Of a stretch of DNA of 64,000 nucleotides, positions 20,436 through 32,402 are shown piece by piece; positions within the stretch are counted from its first letter, which is position 1, and each line of letters starts with the position of its first letter. A program made the position numbers and the translations under genes. The notes below the pieces were generated by a model. The model saw only the letters and a program-made list of their open reading frames with translations, searched no databases and had not been told where the DNA came from. Origin of the DNA: Ornithodoros turicata (lineage: Eukaryota; Arthropoda; Arachnida; Ixodida; Argasidae); the NCBI RefSeq assembly GCF_037126465.1, contig NC_088201.1:231342258-231406257 (forward strand), given 5' to 3'.

Positions 20436-20937
20436 GTGGAGACCAGGTCCCCCAAACTCACGTCGGAAAAGCGTGCAACGAAGAAGGCCGCCACTAGATA
20501 CCCCACTGTTGCCGTTCCGGATCACTTCAGCGCGCTAAGTTTAGCGGCAAAATGTTTTTGTTGTTTCTGCGAATGAATCTAGTCTTTATATGTCCAAATA
20601 AAACGCGTATAACAACTTTCTCTGTCGTGTTTAACTTTTTGGTCCCGTTTTTAAACGTGTTGAGCGATCGGAAGGATCTAGTGCACGGCTGCGTGCATCA
20701 CATAGCGTACGTGTCGTACCAGGCGCCGCAGGCGCTGCAGTAATCCATTTCTACTTCGGTGACTTGGCCTGGCTTGGATTGTGCCTCAACTGGATCTTTA
20801 GCGCGCTACAATCCACGCAAGCCAACGTCTGGTAACAATGGGGTATCTAAGGGCGGCCTCCGGCATTGCACGCATCGGGATAGGAACAAATACATGGGAA
20901 AATGGCGACCTTGGGGGACCTGGTGGAGACGGTAGCA
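20436..20937. mobile_element. foldback element with GGTCCCCCAA ends
   Basis: Left arm (GGAGACCAGGTCCCCCAA, GGCCGCC, TAGATACCCCA) and right arm (GGGGTATCTAAGGGCGGCC, TTGGGGGACCTGGTGGAGAC) are diverged reverse complements over about 100 bp. It truncates the decayed LINE. Confidence 0.6.
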
Positions 20938-22297
20938 AGGCCGCACATCAGGACTAAAGAACCTAAAGGAGATCGATGTCTTGCAGAAAACCCAGGACAA
21001 TCTGCAGGACACGACCGTGTTGCAGGATGTCGGTCCAATGTCCAAGGACTGTCACTAAATCGAACGAAGCAGCAGTGATTGAAAAAAAGAAAAAAAAAAC
21101 AGGAAAATGTAACACAAGAGACGCGACCTCTAATGACACACCGTGCTCTTGAAGTCCAAGTCTCCAGATCAACCATCCCAGTTCATCGCGGCAAACACTG
21201 CAGGCTGCGAGCCTCGCATTCTTTAGCGTCTTTAAGTATAATTTCATAAAATGGAACCGTCGCCCACGCGATGAAACGAAAGATCGATGCCCCTTCTTGG
21301 AAACCGTCTGACATATCTGTCTGAATGCCGCCCATTTCGTCCGCTCGCAGTCCATCGCCTTCTGCGCACATGCCCGCGCCGTATTAAGCCAATAATGTAC
21401 CCTCAGCATAAAGCATCACGTGGGACGCAGGAGAACGCATCCATCAAAAACCGGCTGCCCCGACTCTAAATCAACGCCTATATAACCTGTTATCTTTATG
21501 GACTTGACTCTCCCGTTGTTGTTGCTTCATTTCATTCCTCTGTTGCTTCGCGTCACACATAAGAGTGCTGTCTCATCTCAAAGTTCACGTTTCTTCGATG
21601 GAGAAGGGGGGGGGGGGTCGCTGCCTGTATACCCCCTGACGTGACAGGGGCGCCAAGAGGGTTAAAAGGGGTGACGCGTGGGAGACCCTGCCCTGGAAAT
21701 AATAAACTGGCAGGGGGGTTTGATGTCCCACCCTTTTTGCTTTGTGTCTGAACTGTATAGGTAACGAAAAAAAAAAAAAAAAAAGAAACGGAAGAAGATG
21801 CGAAATCCGATTACCCGACGGTTGCGGTCGAAAAAAAAAAATATATATGTAGATCTTTTAGAGTTGGGAAGCGAAAAGGTTATCGATGCATAGTGAGCAT
21901 GGGTGGTGGTGTGTGCCGCGTTTTGCGTTGCGTGGGACGCGTTTTTCTTCTTCTTCTTCTTCTTCTGAGTTTCGGTAGAGAGGTGTCGTGAGTCACTGCG
22001 ACGACGAGATCGACACGGGGATATAGACGTGTGGCTGACCGCATTCAATGCTAAGCGCGGGCGAATACGACCATCTTTCACGACAGTCTGACATCTTTCG
22101 GACATGTCGCGATGCGCTCGATATCATTAGTCAGCAGCGCGTGTATGTAAGGCTTTTGTATATTTTATCGGGGAACTCACACTTGCGAGACAAGTGCAGC
22201 AGCACTGCATTGCAGTATTTACTTGCATGTTCTTACTTGTTCTACTGTTACTATGATGTTGTTACTACGTTCCACTTGCAGTATTCCGGAATGTTCG
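20938..22297. other. unassigned stretch with simple repeats
   Basis: No gene recognised; the 148-codon minus-strand frame at 20963-21409 has no domain I can name. There are G (21608-21617), A (21767-21784) and TTC (about 21946-21966) simple tracts. Confidence 0.3.
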
Positions 22298-23063
22298 TAA
22301 ACTGTAAACTTTTTCACACATTTAAAGGTGTGCGCTATGCACATACAACCTGGTTGCGTAACATTGCATCTCCAGGATGATATTTTACAAAATTCGGAAA
22401 GCATTACTAAAGATCAAGTGTCAGTGCAAATCTTGCTTCCATTATGTCTTGGATATCGTAGCTATACGTGCTAATGCATATATGCATCGCTACCGGCCAT
22501 GAAGCACGTGTAAGTGTCTACAATACCGCTCAACAAATTTGAGATTTTGAAAGAGGACTGTAAACTGAAAGACACCCTTATGGGTGTAAATGGCTTGCCC
22601 TATAACTCACACCCTTTTTAGAGGGTGTATTCTGTGTAAAACACCCTTTGAAGGGGTGCTTTTCCTTGAAAATGACTTCTTTTGCACCCCTTAAGCACCC
22701 TTTTATGATAGTGTAAGATTGTTGAACACCCTCCTGAAAAGGTGCCTAAAGGGTGCAAAAGACGGCATTTTCAAGGAAAAGCGCCCTTTCAAATGGTTTT
22801 TCACACAGAATAAACCCTCTAAAAAGGGCGTTCCAGACCATATGGTGTAAAAAGTGGTGTCAGTTATAGGGCAAGCCATTAGCACACATAAGGGTGTTTT
22901 TCAGTTTACAGTGAGTGCATTTTTGGAGAACGGACAACATGCGAGGACGTGCGACTAGTACCAAACTGTACTCCATTATGAGATTTGCAAAATTACGCCT
23001 AAAAGGGTGTGCGTCATGCACATTATTACACCTTTAAATGTTTTAAAGGTGTAAAAACGGTTA
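22298..23063. mobile_element. FB-K element split by FB-C
   Basis: Flanks with TTTCACACATTTAAAGGTGTG and ACACCTTTAAATGTTTTAAAG are inverted. The interior shares long identical runs with 59133-59530 in opposite orientation (for example ATCTCCAGGATGATATTTTA). The element is interrupted at 22557-22913. Confidence 0.68.
22557..22913. mobile_element. foldback MITE FB-C nested in FB-K
   Basis: Ends (G)ACTGTAAACTGAAAGACACC / CAGTTTACAGTG. Long arms repeat ACACCCTTT and AAAGGGTG motifs, and the TTCCTTGAAAATG segment occurs once per arm. Other copies: 24896-25282 and 56809-57197. Confidence 0.82.
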
Positions 23064-23321
23064 CAGGTACCCGTATGGTTTAATGCGTCTCGCTTCTAAG
23101 CAGATGTCCAAAGGATGCTTGATGCATAATTCGTTGAGTCTGAGTTGGTCTCGTCTCTTGCGCAGTTCCTCCTCTGACTCAAAGAATCGTGCTGCCCTCA
23201 TCGATTCTATATAAACCAGCTCGCTCCTGCCCATCTTCTATGTTCATTAGGTGCACTTAGTTCAGCAAGTTACGCATTAACGAAAAAAAAGAGCGTGTTT
23301 AGTGTGAAGTTCCGGTTATCG

Positions 23322-23888
23322 TACACTCTTAAAAATGAACTTCACCACATAGCACGCTCCTAGCCAACCACCATCCCGAACGACAACGTTCTCGCCCCTG
23401 ATTTGTTGAAAACGGGAGGAGGAGCCTATTTTGTGCCGTGCATAATGGCACAAAATTGGCTCCTCCTCCCGTTTTCAACAAATCTACACTCTTAAAAATG
23501 AACTTCACCACATAGCACGCTCCTAGCCAACCACCATCCCGAATGACAACGTTCTCGCCCCTGATTTGTTGAAAACGGGAGGAGGAGCCTATTTTGTGCC
23601 GTGCATAATGACACAAAATAGGCTCCTCCTCCCGTTTTCAACAAATCTACACTCTTAAAAATGAACTTCACCACATAGCACGCTCCTAGCCAACCACCAT
23701 CCCGAATGACAACGTTCTCGCCCCTGATTTGTTGAAAGCGAGAGGAGGAGCCTATTTTGTGCCGTGCATAATGGCACAAAATAGGCTCCTCCTCCCGTTT
23801 TCAACAAATCTAGGGCGAGAACGTTGTCATTCGGGATGGCGGTTGGCTAGGAGCGTGCTATGTGGTGAAGTTCATTTTTAAGAGTGTA
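23322..23888. repeat. FB-A hairpin amplified in tandem (three units)
   Basis: Three copies of the left part of a GGAGCCTATTTTGTG-subfamily FB-A start at 23322, 23485 and 23648, a 163-bp period. Only the third continues to a proper right end at 23888. Each repeat holds the terminal segment, both core arms and ends at CAACAAATC. The units differ at a few positions, so this is not a simple assembly stutter. Confidence 0.88.
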
Positions 23889-24511
23889 GGAGTGAGCCTA
23901 GACGGGCCAACAGCCTATATATGTATCAGCAATGTACGCCATTTTCAGTCGAGACCACCCTCTATTATTTGGCAAAATCTGCAGTTATTTTACATTTTCA
24001 ACTATGGTGCTGTGTGCTGTGAAGGGCACAAAAGGATGATAATATTTTCCAGGGAGTAGATGAACTACAGTCCCTTTCCCGGTTAAAAAGCATGAACGTC
24101 TGGACTTGTCATTTATTGGCGACATGCATTAGGATTGATGATACACGTTTTGCGGTTTTTTCTCGAGGCAATCATTCAACGACAAAACCATTTGTTTCTA
24201 AAGCGTTTCAGCTTTCCATTACTCGTTAGTTCAGTCGAGCAGTTTCCCGAGGCAATCACCGCAGAGTCCGAAATAGAAGCGGTACAGATAAAGGACAATC
24301 CGTTTCGTTAATAACGAAAATTTATTTTGTGGTTCTACGTCTCTAATGTTACAATTACAAGGAAATCTGTATTCGCGCGATGAGTGTAAGAGTCTGCTTT
24401 TGACTCGAATGATAAAATGTGTACCCGATCTTTGCGCGGTATAGATATATATATAGATTATAAACCAATTAATATACCGCTGAGCAAATTAGAATGCTGT
24501 AAGCGAGCTGC
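23889..24511. other. unassigned stretch
   Basis: No gene or repeat recognised. Confidence 0.35.
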
Positions 24512-24818
24512 TGTACACTCTTTGAAAAAAAGGGTGGAGTAGTTGCACCTTTTAGGAGGCAATAGTTGTCGCATGTGTTGTGCCTAAAAGGTTGCAAAGT
24601 TCCTACCTGCTACCTCACACTCAAAATAGAACTTCACCGCATAGCACGTTGTGCCGCTTCTGATTCGATTAGCGAGGGGGGCGTACGCCTTTTCCTAGCA
24701 ATTTGGATATATGATAATTTATTTTACCGCCCTTTTACACCCGTTACCAGACGCTATGTTGACCTAGGTGGTAATTATAGAAGTTACCACCCTTTCACAC
24801 CCTTTTTCTTAGAGTGTA
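24512..24818. mobile_element. MITE FB-B, uninterrupted copy
   Basis: TA-flanked CACTCTTTGAAAAAAAGGG start and CCCTTTTTCTTAGAGTG end. It contains the GGGGGCGTACGCC core and the intact GACCTAGGTGG site that is filled by FB-A in the copy at 6118-6650. Confidence 0.82.
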
Positions 24819-24895
24819 CCGTATAGAAAAGGGTAATATTTGCTTAAGTTTGAAGAACACACAATACAAAGAGGACAACACAAGACTCAATCCAA

Positions 24896-25282
24896 CACTG
24901 TAAACTGAAAAACACCCATATGGGTGTAAATGGGTTTGTCATATAACTCACACCACTTTTTACACCATATGGTCTGGAACACCCTTTTTAGAGGGTGTAT
25001 TCTGCGTAAAACACCCTTTGAAATGGTGCTTTTCCTTGAAAATGCCTTCTTTTTCACCCTTTAAACACCCTTTTATGAGGGTGTAAGATTGTTAAACACA
25101 CCCCTAAAAGGGTGTGAAAGGGTGCAAAAGACGGCATTTTCAAGGAAAAGCACCCTTTCAAAGGGTGTTTTACACAGAATACACACTCTAAAAAGGGTGT
25201 TCCAGACCATATGGCGTAAAAAGGGGTGTGAGTTATTGGACAAGCCATTTACACCCATAAGGGTGTTTTTCAGTTTACAGTG
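24896..25282. mobile_element. foldback MITE FB-C
   Basis: Near-symmetrical hairpin of 387 bp with ends CACTGTAAACTGAAAAACACC / GGTGTTTTTCAGTTTACAGTG. The chance frames on both strands simply read the hairpin. Confidence 0.86.
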
Positions 25283-25380
25283 AAGACTCACCAAGACTCA
25301 GTCTAAGAGTCCTGCGTCGTCCTCTTCGTATTGTGTGTTCCTCAAAGTCAAGCAAGTATTACCTCCTTCTCCAATTAATA

Positions 25381-26284
25381 CAGTCGACCCCCGTTTATCC
25401 GGACGGTGCCGTTCCCGACGAAATCGTCCGGATACCGGGGCATCCGGATAAATGAAACGACCGAATAGAAACGTCCTACAGAGCAAGGTTTAATTAAAAC
25501 ACAGAAATCTCGTCAATGACAGCTGTTACATAGTAGTGTAGGCACTCGATTCCTGCAAACGTTTGCTAATTGCATAGAGTTGAGCCACGCTGTTGCGCTG
25601 CTCGAAGAATGTCAGTGCGGTCGCAAAGTGTCAATGTCGGAGCCTTGTTTCTCACTGGCGTCATCGGCACCGTCTTGCTGCACATCATCGGAGGCAACAG
25701 CAGCAATCACACCGTCATCAGTCATAGCTGCACACGCGTCATCATCCTTATCAACGTCAACGTAGTCAGAAACCGCAGCATCATCTACGGCAGTCGCAGT
25801 GAGCCTCTGCATCAGGGATCGCAGCTCAACTAGGGGAATGTCTTCATCGGCCAACGGGCCGTAAGCAGCAGTCCCTCGGGTTGGAATTATCGCATCTAGA
25901 ACCGGACAGTTGCTCGAGATATTTCCAAATGTCTCGACTGGTCAACGTGACCCAACGCACACAAATAGAAAAGGGGGTCATCGTGCACGGTTTTCTCCCC
26001 TACAGAGGAATTTAGGTCCCTGACGTGTGACGGGAATAACCCCAAAACAGCGAAAAGGGTGACGAAGCGGGGTCAGCGTCTCCTCTTACTCACGGTAGTC
26101 CGGATAAGTGAAGCTGGATTACAAGAATTTTCGATTTTCGTTCCCTGGAATTCTTGTCCGAGTCCGGAAGCTGAAGTCCGGATAAACGAGAACAAAATAC
26201 ATGGAGGAAAATCCGTTCCCGTGCCTTTTGTCCGGATACCGCGGGATCCGGATAAATGAAGTCCGTATAAACGGGGGTCGACTG
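25381..26284. mobile_element. Tigger/pogo-like DNA transposon, internally deleted
   Basis: Ends CAGTCGACCCCCGTTTATCC and its inverse (ACGGGGGTCGACTG), flanked by TA on both sides, are the classic pogo/Tigger arrangement. Subterminal repeats of TCCGGATAAA-type motifs recur inside. The element is about 0.9 kb; intact relatives are about 2.5 kb. It keeps one transposase fragment. Confidence 0.87.
25612..25854 (-). pseudogene. Tigger-like transposase C-terminal fragment
   Basis: The 80-residue frame contains SDYVDVDKDDDACAAMTDD followed by GVIAAVASDD and an acidic Ser/Asp-rich end. This resembles the acidic C-terminal tail of Tigger/jerky-type DDE transposases. The DNA-binding and catalytic domains are deleted. 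The call rests on that motif plus its position inside a Tigger-type element. Confidence 0.6.
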
Positions 26285-26286
26285 TA

Positions 26287-26545
26287 TATGCGTCCCGATG
26301 TAGCTTTTACAGCTCAGTGGCGTTACCTATTGAGACAAGTAGACTCTCCCAGATGCCGCCACTGCGGTGCTCTACAGGATCAGGAGCACATTCTTATCCA
26401 TTGCCCACACTGTACCAACCTTCGCGAACAGCACTATCCGGGTGTCTTAATCAGCTTGACTCGCGCCCGATATCTCTACCAAAATTTTTTGGTCCCTGGC
26501 CAAATCGAGTCCACCAACGCTCCGCCCTCAAAGTTCCTTTAAACT
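26287..26545 (+). pseudogene. LINE ORF2 C-terminal fragment
   Basis: It contains RHCGALQDQEHILIHCPHC, the same Cys/His motif as the LINE at 11888-12318, followed by a diverged tail. It starts right at the Tigger element's target TA and loses similarity near 26545, before the usual stop and 3' UTR. Confidence 0.75.
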
Positions 26546-27225
26546 GCTAGCTGGCAAATTCCTGGCGCTCGGAAGGCGCCAAGGTGAACGTGCGAGATCT
26601 GGCAAAACTGGCAAGAACAGGCGTGATCTGGCAAAAAAAAAAAAAAAAAAAAGGAGTTGCCCCGAAATGACCACCCAAATTCGCCATGTAATTCATCTGC
26701 TCTCCTCGTTCTTTAGCAGGAGCTCATTTTATTCGTTGGAGAACACTCTGCACCGAAAAACAAAAACAAAAAAAAAGAATTGATGAAAAAAAATTGCAAT
26801 ATTTCCTATTTCATGATGAAAACATTGCCCCGTCACCCCCGAGATTGAAGACGAAAACAGTTCTCGGCAGGCAGACCGCCCTCTCTTTCTTATTTTGTTC
26901 TTAATTTTTCTCATTTTTTTATATTTCTTCAGATAAATGATACCCCCCCATCAGATCAAACCCCCCACCACGTGACTATAGCTTACGCCCCTGCGCCCCT
27001 CGCAAACCCCGTCAGACCACACCATGTCCTCATCATGAGGCACACATCACTTTAGAGGGTTTTTATGCACATCATCCGCCTCTTCACCCAGCCCTATTGC
27101 TTGGTGATGAGGCAATTATCCCTTTTAACAGAAAAAAGTTTTTAACTTTTTGACAGACATTGGAATTTTGAACGTTCTGTAGTTTTTTAATCGAAAGTTT
27201 CAGGCATCTTCATATCTCATCTCAC
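26546..27225. other. unassigned stretch
   Basis: A 21-base A run near 26633-26652; otherwise nothing assignable. Confidence 0.3.
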
Positions 27226-27477
27226 TACACTCTTAGAAATGAACTTCTCCGCATAGCATGCTCCTAGCCAACCATAATCTCAAATGATATCCTTATCTGC
27301 CCTGATTTGATGAAAACGGGAGGCGTACGCATTTTTTGTGACAATTATGAACAGCATAAGTGTCACAAAAAGGCGTACGCCTCTCGTTTTCAACAAATCG
27401 GGGCAGATAACGATATCATTTGAGATTATGGTTGGCTAGGAGCATGCTATGCGGTGAAGTTCATTTTTAAGAGTGTA
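27226..27477. mobile_element. foldback MITE FB-A (GGCGTACGCC subfamily)
   Basis: Complete TA-flanked copy with CACTCTTAGAAATG / TTTTTAAGAGTG ends. The arms pair along almost their full length around GACAATTATGAACAG. Confidence 0.87.
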
Positions 27478-28759
27478 GTTGTATTTCATTTTAATTAGTC
27501 ACATTACTATCGATGTTTTGGCGCATTATGACCTTTTTTTGCCGATGCGCCAGAAAAACTCGAATCATCATCATCATCATCATCATCATCAACCTCACCA
27601 TGCTGAGTGCGCCTCATCATTGAGTCCCGCTTCCGTCAAGAGTGGGCTCTGCCTCGATCTTTATCGCTTTGACGTGCACTCTCTATCTTGCGTTCGCCGT
27701 GGGTATGTCAAGTTTTTCCCTTTTGAAAAAAAAAAAAAAAAACTTTATCGAGAAGCGCTTGGTTGGCGCAGGTGCCTCTACTTGGCACCCGTCCCCCCAC
27801 CCCCACCCCCCACCCCCACCCCTCCGACTCTCCTCCTTTCAGAAGCACGCTCGGGCATTCCGTCTCAAGTGTGACGGGGCGGTTTCCAACCCCATTTCAC
27901 GTGCGTTTTCCTGCAGGTGCATTTGGGCTGTCCGGTTACGTTTCCTGTTATCACTATAGACACACGCTTCCCGGTATACTGTAGAAGTTGGTTAATTTCG
28001 CGGTCTCAATTAATTCGCGAATTCGTTCGGGAGCGCATTTCGAGAATATTTCGCGGGATGTTAAATACCCTTGTCACGCGGCAAATTGAATTTAATTCCC
28101 TGCAAATTCGTTTCGTGTCACACGGTGAAATCAAATGGTAATACACGCGAATGAAATTCGCCCAGCGAATGAGTTCGGGGAACTCATTCACTATTCCCTT
28201 TCCCACCGACAGCGTACCCTCGCAGTATAGCGAGGTGGCAAAAACAACGACGATAAACAGTTTGAAGAAATGAAAGACGAATGAAAAGTTGTACTCCAGT
28301 ATCTTATCACGAATTTGATAACTTTTGACACGAAGAAGACTAAAAACACTGTTTTTTTTTTTTTTGGAAAACTATACCCTCGTTTCCAGTCGTCGCGTTG
28401 CCAAATGCGGTGCAGATATAGGCTTCGTTGTTGTCTTTCCTTGTGGTACTTAGCCAATTAAGTGGCCTTGAAAAAAGGAACGATCGTGTGAACTGATCTA
28501 ATGCTTTGCTAGTTTCGAGCGCAAGAAATAAACATATAACTAATGTGCCTGTGTAATGATTCATCTGTTCCTCCCCGGTGTCTAAATAATCGACATTTAA
28601 CATCATTCGCGAATGACATTCTGTTTCTTCGTATATAGCTCGATGCCAGGCAAACGCGACTCTAGCATTCGCTAGGAATGCCATTCAGTCTCCCTGTGCA
28701 ACAGGGGTATTAATTTCGCAAATTCGTGTGGACGCGGACATCGCGGCATCGGGTGGTTC
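27478..28759. other. unassigned stretch
   Basis: It includes a short ATC repeat (27565-27590) and C-rich sequence at 27790-27830. Segments rich in TTCGCG/CGCGAA around 28000-28150 and 28600-28740 hint at a diverged inverted-repeat element, but I could not define its ends. Confidence 0.3.
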
Positions 28760-28930
28760 ATTTTTATTCATTTATTTATTTATTTGCAGATACTACTAAC
28801 GTCCTCTGGACGTCATTGTAGGAGTACATACACTGAGAAACAACATGTATCATCAAGAAATAAAATAAAGAAATATAGAAAAATCAACAAAAACAACACG
28901 ACATCAAAATATGTACATTATACTTGGCTA
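28760..28930 (-). mobile_element. probable LINE 3' end with AAATA tail
   Basis: On the minus strand ACGTCCAGAGGACGT (a self-complementary stem) precedes AGTAGTATCTGC and an AAATAAATAAATAAATG tail at 28770-28786. The arrangement is as in the tick LINE ends elsewhere in the window. Confidence 0.5.
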
Positions 28931-29014
28931 AGATGGCCATGACACTGTTCGTGACACTGATGCCGACAGTAAACAACGAGAATTAGCCAGCCCCTACATG
29001 CCGGATTGCTTATA

Positions 29015-29150
29015 CACTCTAAGAAAAAAAAAGGAGTACTTTTACTCCTTTTGGGGAGTAATTGCATTGCCACAAAAAAATAGTCCCTTACGGGAGTAAA
29101 TGCACGGGAGTACATGAATGTCACAGAGTGGAGACTGCATTTCGCGAGCA
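29015..29150. mobile_element. truncated MITE FB-D
   Basis: Starts CACTCTAAGAAAAAAAAAGG and follows the left 130 bp of the copy at 3726 (GGAGTACTTTTACTCC, ATGTCACAGAGTG), then loses similarity. Confidence 0.7.
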
Positions 29151-29195
29151 GTCTAATCGATAATAAATGGAAAGTTTGATTCCGTTTCGAAGCTA

Positions 29196-29480
29196 CACTC
29201 CTAAAAAAGGGTGTACTTTAACTCCTTTCCTTGCCACATATATAACACCCTTTTGGAGAGTACAATTACACTCAAAAGGGTGTCTCCTCACTCCCTCAAG
29301 GGACTAGCATAACACCTTTCTCCCTACTGAAGAACAATATTACTCCCCGGCAGGGAGAAAGGTGTTATGCTACTCCCTTGAGGGAGTGAAGAGACACCCT
29401 TTTGAGCGTTGTACTCTCCAAACGGGTGTTATATATGTGGCAAGGAAAGGAGTTAAAGTACACCCTTTTTTTTAAGAGTG
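29196..29480. mobile_element. foldback MITE FB-E
   Basis: Hairpin with ends CACTCCTAAAAAAGGGTGTA / TACACCC...TTTAAGAGTG, TA-flanked. Arms contain CACATATATAACACCC and AGGTGTTATGC. A second copy is at 51659-51936. Confidence 0.85.
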
Positions 29481-29494
29481 TACAATCAGAACTA

Positions 29495-30327
29495 CAGTCA
29501 ACCCTCGATTTATCAACACCCTCGGTTCTCCGAAAAATCGTTCATAAATCGTTCATTTTAACTTTCTCGATTTTATCATGATCAGGAGATAAAATACCTT
29601 TAGGTTTTTTTATGAGGGATTCATAAATCGAAAATTCAGTTAACTGAGTACTATCGAGCAAATGGAACAGTATTCCCGAGTTGGGATTGTGTTTATAATG
29701 CCATATATTGTGTAATTTTGCTTTTGACCATGCCTTCTGCTGTATCAATCTCACAAAGAACAGACGTTAGCGCATTCACACCCTGTTTATTATGCAATAC
29801 TAAATTGTTTAATTTTGCTTTGGACCATGCCTTCCGCTGTGTCAATCTTGGAAAGGAGAGATGTCACCACATTCGCACTGGACTGGTCTCGGATTTCCTA
29901 CGGGATTTTTAACCTCCGTTTATTAATCTCCGGGTGACAGCGACCACCTTATTCATCAACTGAGGTCAGGAACACTTGGTCGCACCTTGTGCGACCCCGG
30001 AAAACCCGTTTGTTGTTCCGATTTCGAAGGGTTAAGAACCGAGGGTGCAATACCTGGAAAACGTTTTGTCCGTTCAGGCGTCATTCATAAGACCACGGAA
30101 TTATCCCTTTGAAGGTTTCTGTTGACCTCGGAAAGATTCCGTTCATAAATTGAGGGCAAAAACGCTGGGCAACTCCTAGTTGGTTCCCAGAAATTCCGTT
30201 CATTATTCGAATATCGAGGTTCATAAAACGAGGGAGAAATGAATGGAAAAAAGTTTGGTTCCCCGCGCTCGTGTTCATAAAACGAGGGAATTCATAAATC
30301 GAAGGTTCATAAATCGAGGGTTGACTG
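29495..30327. mobile_element. Tigger/pogo-like MITE, copy 1
   Basis: TA-flanked ends CAGTCAACCCTCGATTTAT / ATAAATCGAGGGTTGACTG. ATAAATCGA motifs recur through the interior. No transposase fragment is recognisable. It matches 49121-49791 in opposite orientation over most of its length. Confidence 0.86.
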
Positions 30328-30602
30328 TATACCGGACTGTTTCTTGCTTCGGCGCTGAGCGGAGAACGACGCCTCATTTCGTGTATCGGTGTTTTTAGTG
30401 GGAGATGCGCGTGCACGCGCGTGCCACGTCATGGAGCAGTCCCGGTTAAAAAACATAGTGCGCGTTGCGAAGCGGACTGGCGCCGCTGTCCGAAGGACGT
30501 GAAGATAAGTGTTGTCAGTGGAACAGAACCCGCCCGTTTAGGAACGTAGCATAACACGCATATCTCACGACAACTCTTCATTGGCTTCTTCGCTTCGTAC
30601 TA

Positions 30603-31178
30603 CACTCTAAGAAAAAAAAAAGGAGTAAAACGGGGAGTAATTGCAGCCTATATTCCCCATGGACTGCAATCACTCCCCATTTTACTCCCCCGACCCCGCA
30701 TTTAGTCCCGACATTTACTCCCCAGGACTGCAACATTGCCACTGAACTTCGCGAGTTGTCTTCTGAATGCAACAGTCTACGTAAATATGTGCCCTTGGTC
30801 AGTCTGATGGCATAAGGCTGTATAACTCAGCCAACACAGCAATTTTCCAGCCACACAGAGTAAGAAACTGTTAGCGCATCTTTCTTCGCAAACTGCGCCC
30901 TATGTATGGCGCAAGGTTTTATATCACTCGATATATCACGGATGACGGTTTGCTTCAGCATATTTTCGTGCATGCACACGAATTATGTACCTCGGACTCT
31001 TACAACAGCACGTTAAATGCAATCTCCACTCTGTGACATTCATTTACTCCCATGCATTTACTCCCGAACGAGACTATATTTTTATGGCAATGCATTTACT
31101 CCCGAAAGATACTATATTTTTTTGTGGCAATGCATTTAGTCCCCAAAAGGAGTAAAAGTAGTCCTTTTTTTCTTACAG
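30603..31178. mobile_element. MITE FB-D, copy 2 (opposite orientation)
   Basis: TA-flanked CACTCTAAGAAAAA start; end near TTTTTTTCTTACAGTA. The middle holds the complement of the unique FB-D core of 3726-4273, including ATATCACTCGATA and the TTGCGCCATA complement. Confidence 0.78.
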
Positions 31179-31211
31179 TATACGATTTTGCTGTTTTGCT
31201 GTTTTCACTGC

Positions 31212-31504
31212 AATAAACCTCTACCCGAGAAACGTCATCATGCCGTTGGTAGACACACCGAAACCAAAACAGATTGGAAGGAAAGAGCTGGGTTCCACGA
31301 ATGGGTAATTGTTCGCTGCCTCCTATTGAAAGAAAAGTAGGACCGTAGGTCGCGTCCTTTTCAGAGACCATCGTAATCCCCTCAAGACCGTGGCTTTCGG
31401 CCGCGACCTTGTTCGCCACTAGCATTGAACGTAGCTCAACTCTACCAAACTCGTGGCGCTGTCGAATATTATGACGTCATTTGTTTACAAACAGGTAGAG
31501 GTCT
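31212..31504. mobile_element. MITE with CCTCTACC ends, copy 2
   Basis: ATAAACCTCTACCCGA start and ACAGGTAGAGGTCT end; see 12992-13275 for the matching copy. A segment near 31310-31330 (AATTGTTCGCTGCC) is extra relative to copy 1. Confidence 0.75.
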
Positions 31505-32402
31505 ATTCTGCCATTCTATCGAGCCAGGAAAAAGCACAGCGCCACATATGGTGCTCCAATAGTGACAAAGCCGACTACCTTACGAAACAAAACACCCATA
31601 TATTATCTCCCTGCTCCGTGCCACCAAAAAAAAAAAACAGGTGAGGACACAAAAAGATTACCGCCACAGCCCGGAACAAGATCCACCTTTTTAAGCTGAG
31701 GTAGCTCCAAAAGAAAGAAGCGCCTGCGGTTCATTTGAGAACGGCGACGTCCTCGGAGGGGCGGCACGAAGACATAAGAGAAAATAAGCGACACCGGCTT
31801 CAACTATTGTTTTCGGCTAAAAAAGATCGACCGAAAAGATAGCGAAAAAAAAAAGAAAGAAGAGAAATGATAAATAGATGACTTCTTCCTGTGTCTCCTT
31901 GTTGCAGAAAAATTAGGAACAATGCCTCTTTAAAAAGTCGCAACTCGAAGCTACCACCGGTCATGCAGCTTCTGATGAACCTCTGCGGGCCTCTACAAAA
32001 GGTTGATTTTGTTTTATTTTATTTTTCTAGAGAAACAAATAATGAAGAAAAAAAGTGGAGAGAGAAAAAAAAATGACTCCGTTATCTCGAGCGCGAGGCG
32101 GGTCGCGTGCGGGTCACGTGTTTGTTGCTCCCTATTGTCCGTGTTTTTTTTGTGTTGACTTTTTACTTTGACGGAAGAACCAGAAGCAGCGCAAAACAAT
32201 GGGCGCGCTCTTCTTTTTTATTTCTTTTTTTTTTACCTGCTCTGACGATAACTTCGACCAGATGGGCTGTCTTGTCCTTCTCTTCTTCGAGACGCTATAG
32301 CCTAGTACAGTGATTCTCGATCTGTGTTATTCGAGGGAGCCAGTGGTCGCGCCAGCACGACCTCAAGGAACCTACTGCACTGGGTCAACTGTCTAGAGGT
32401 GC
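31505..32402. other. unassigned A/T-rich stretch
   Basis: No gene or element recognised; several A and T homopolymers. Confidence 0.3.

Noticed and set aside
20963..21409. 148-codon minus-strand frame
   Set aside because: No domain recognised; it crosses a phenylalanine run from a homopolymer. It may be part of an unrecognised repeat.
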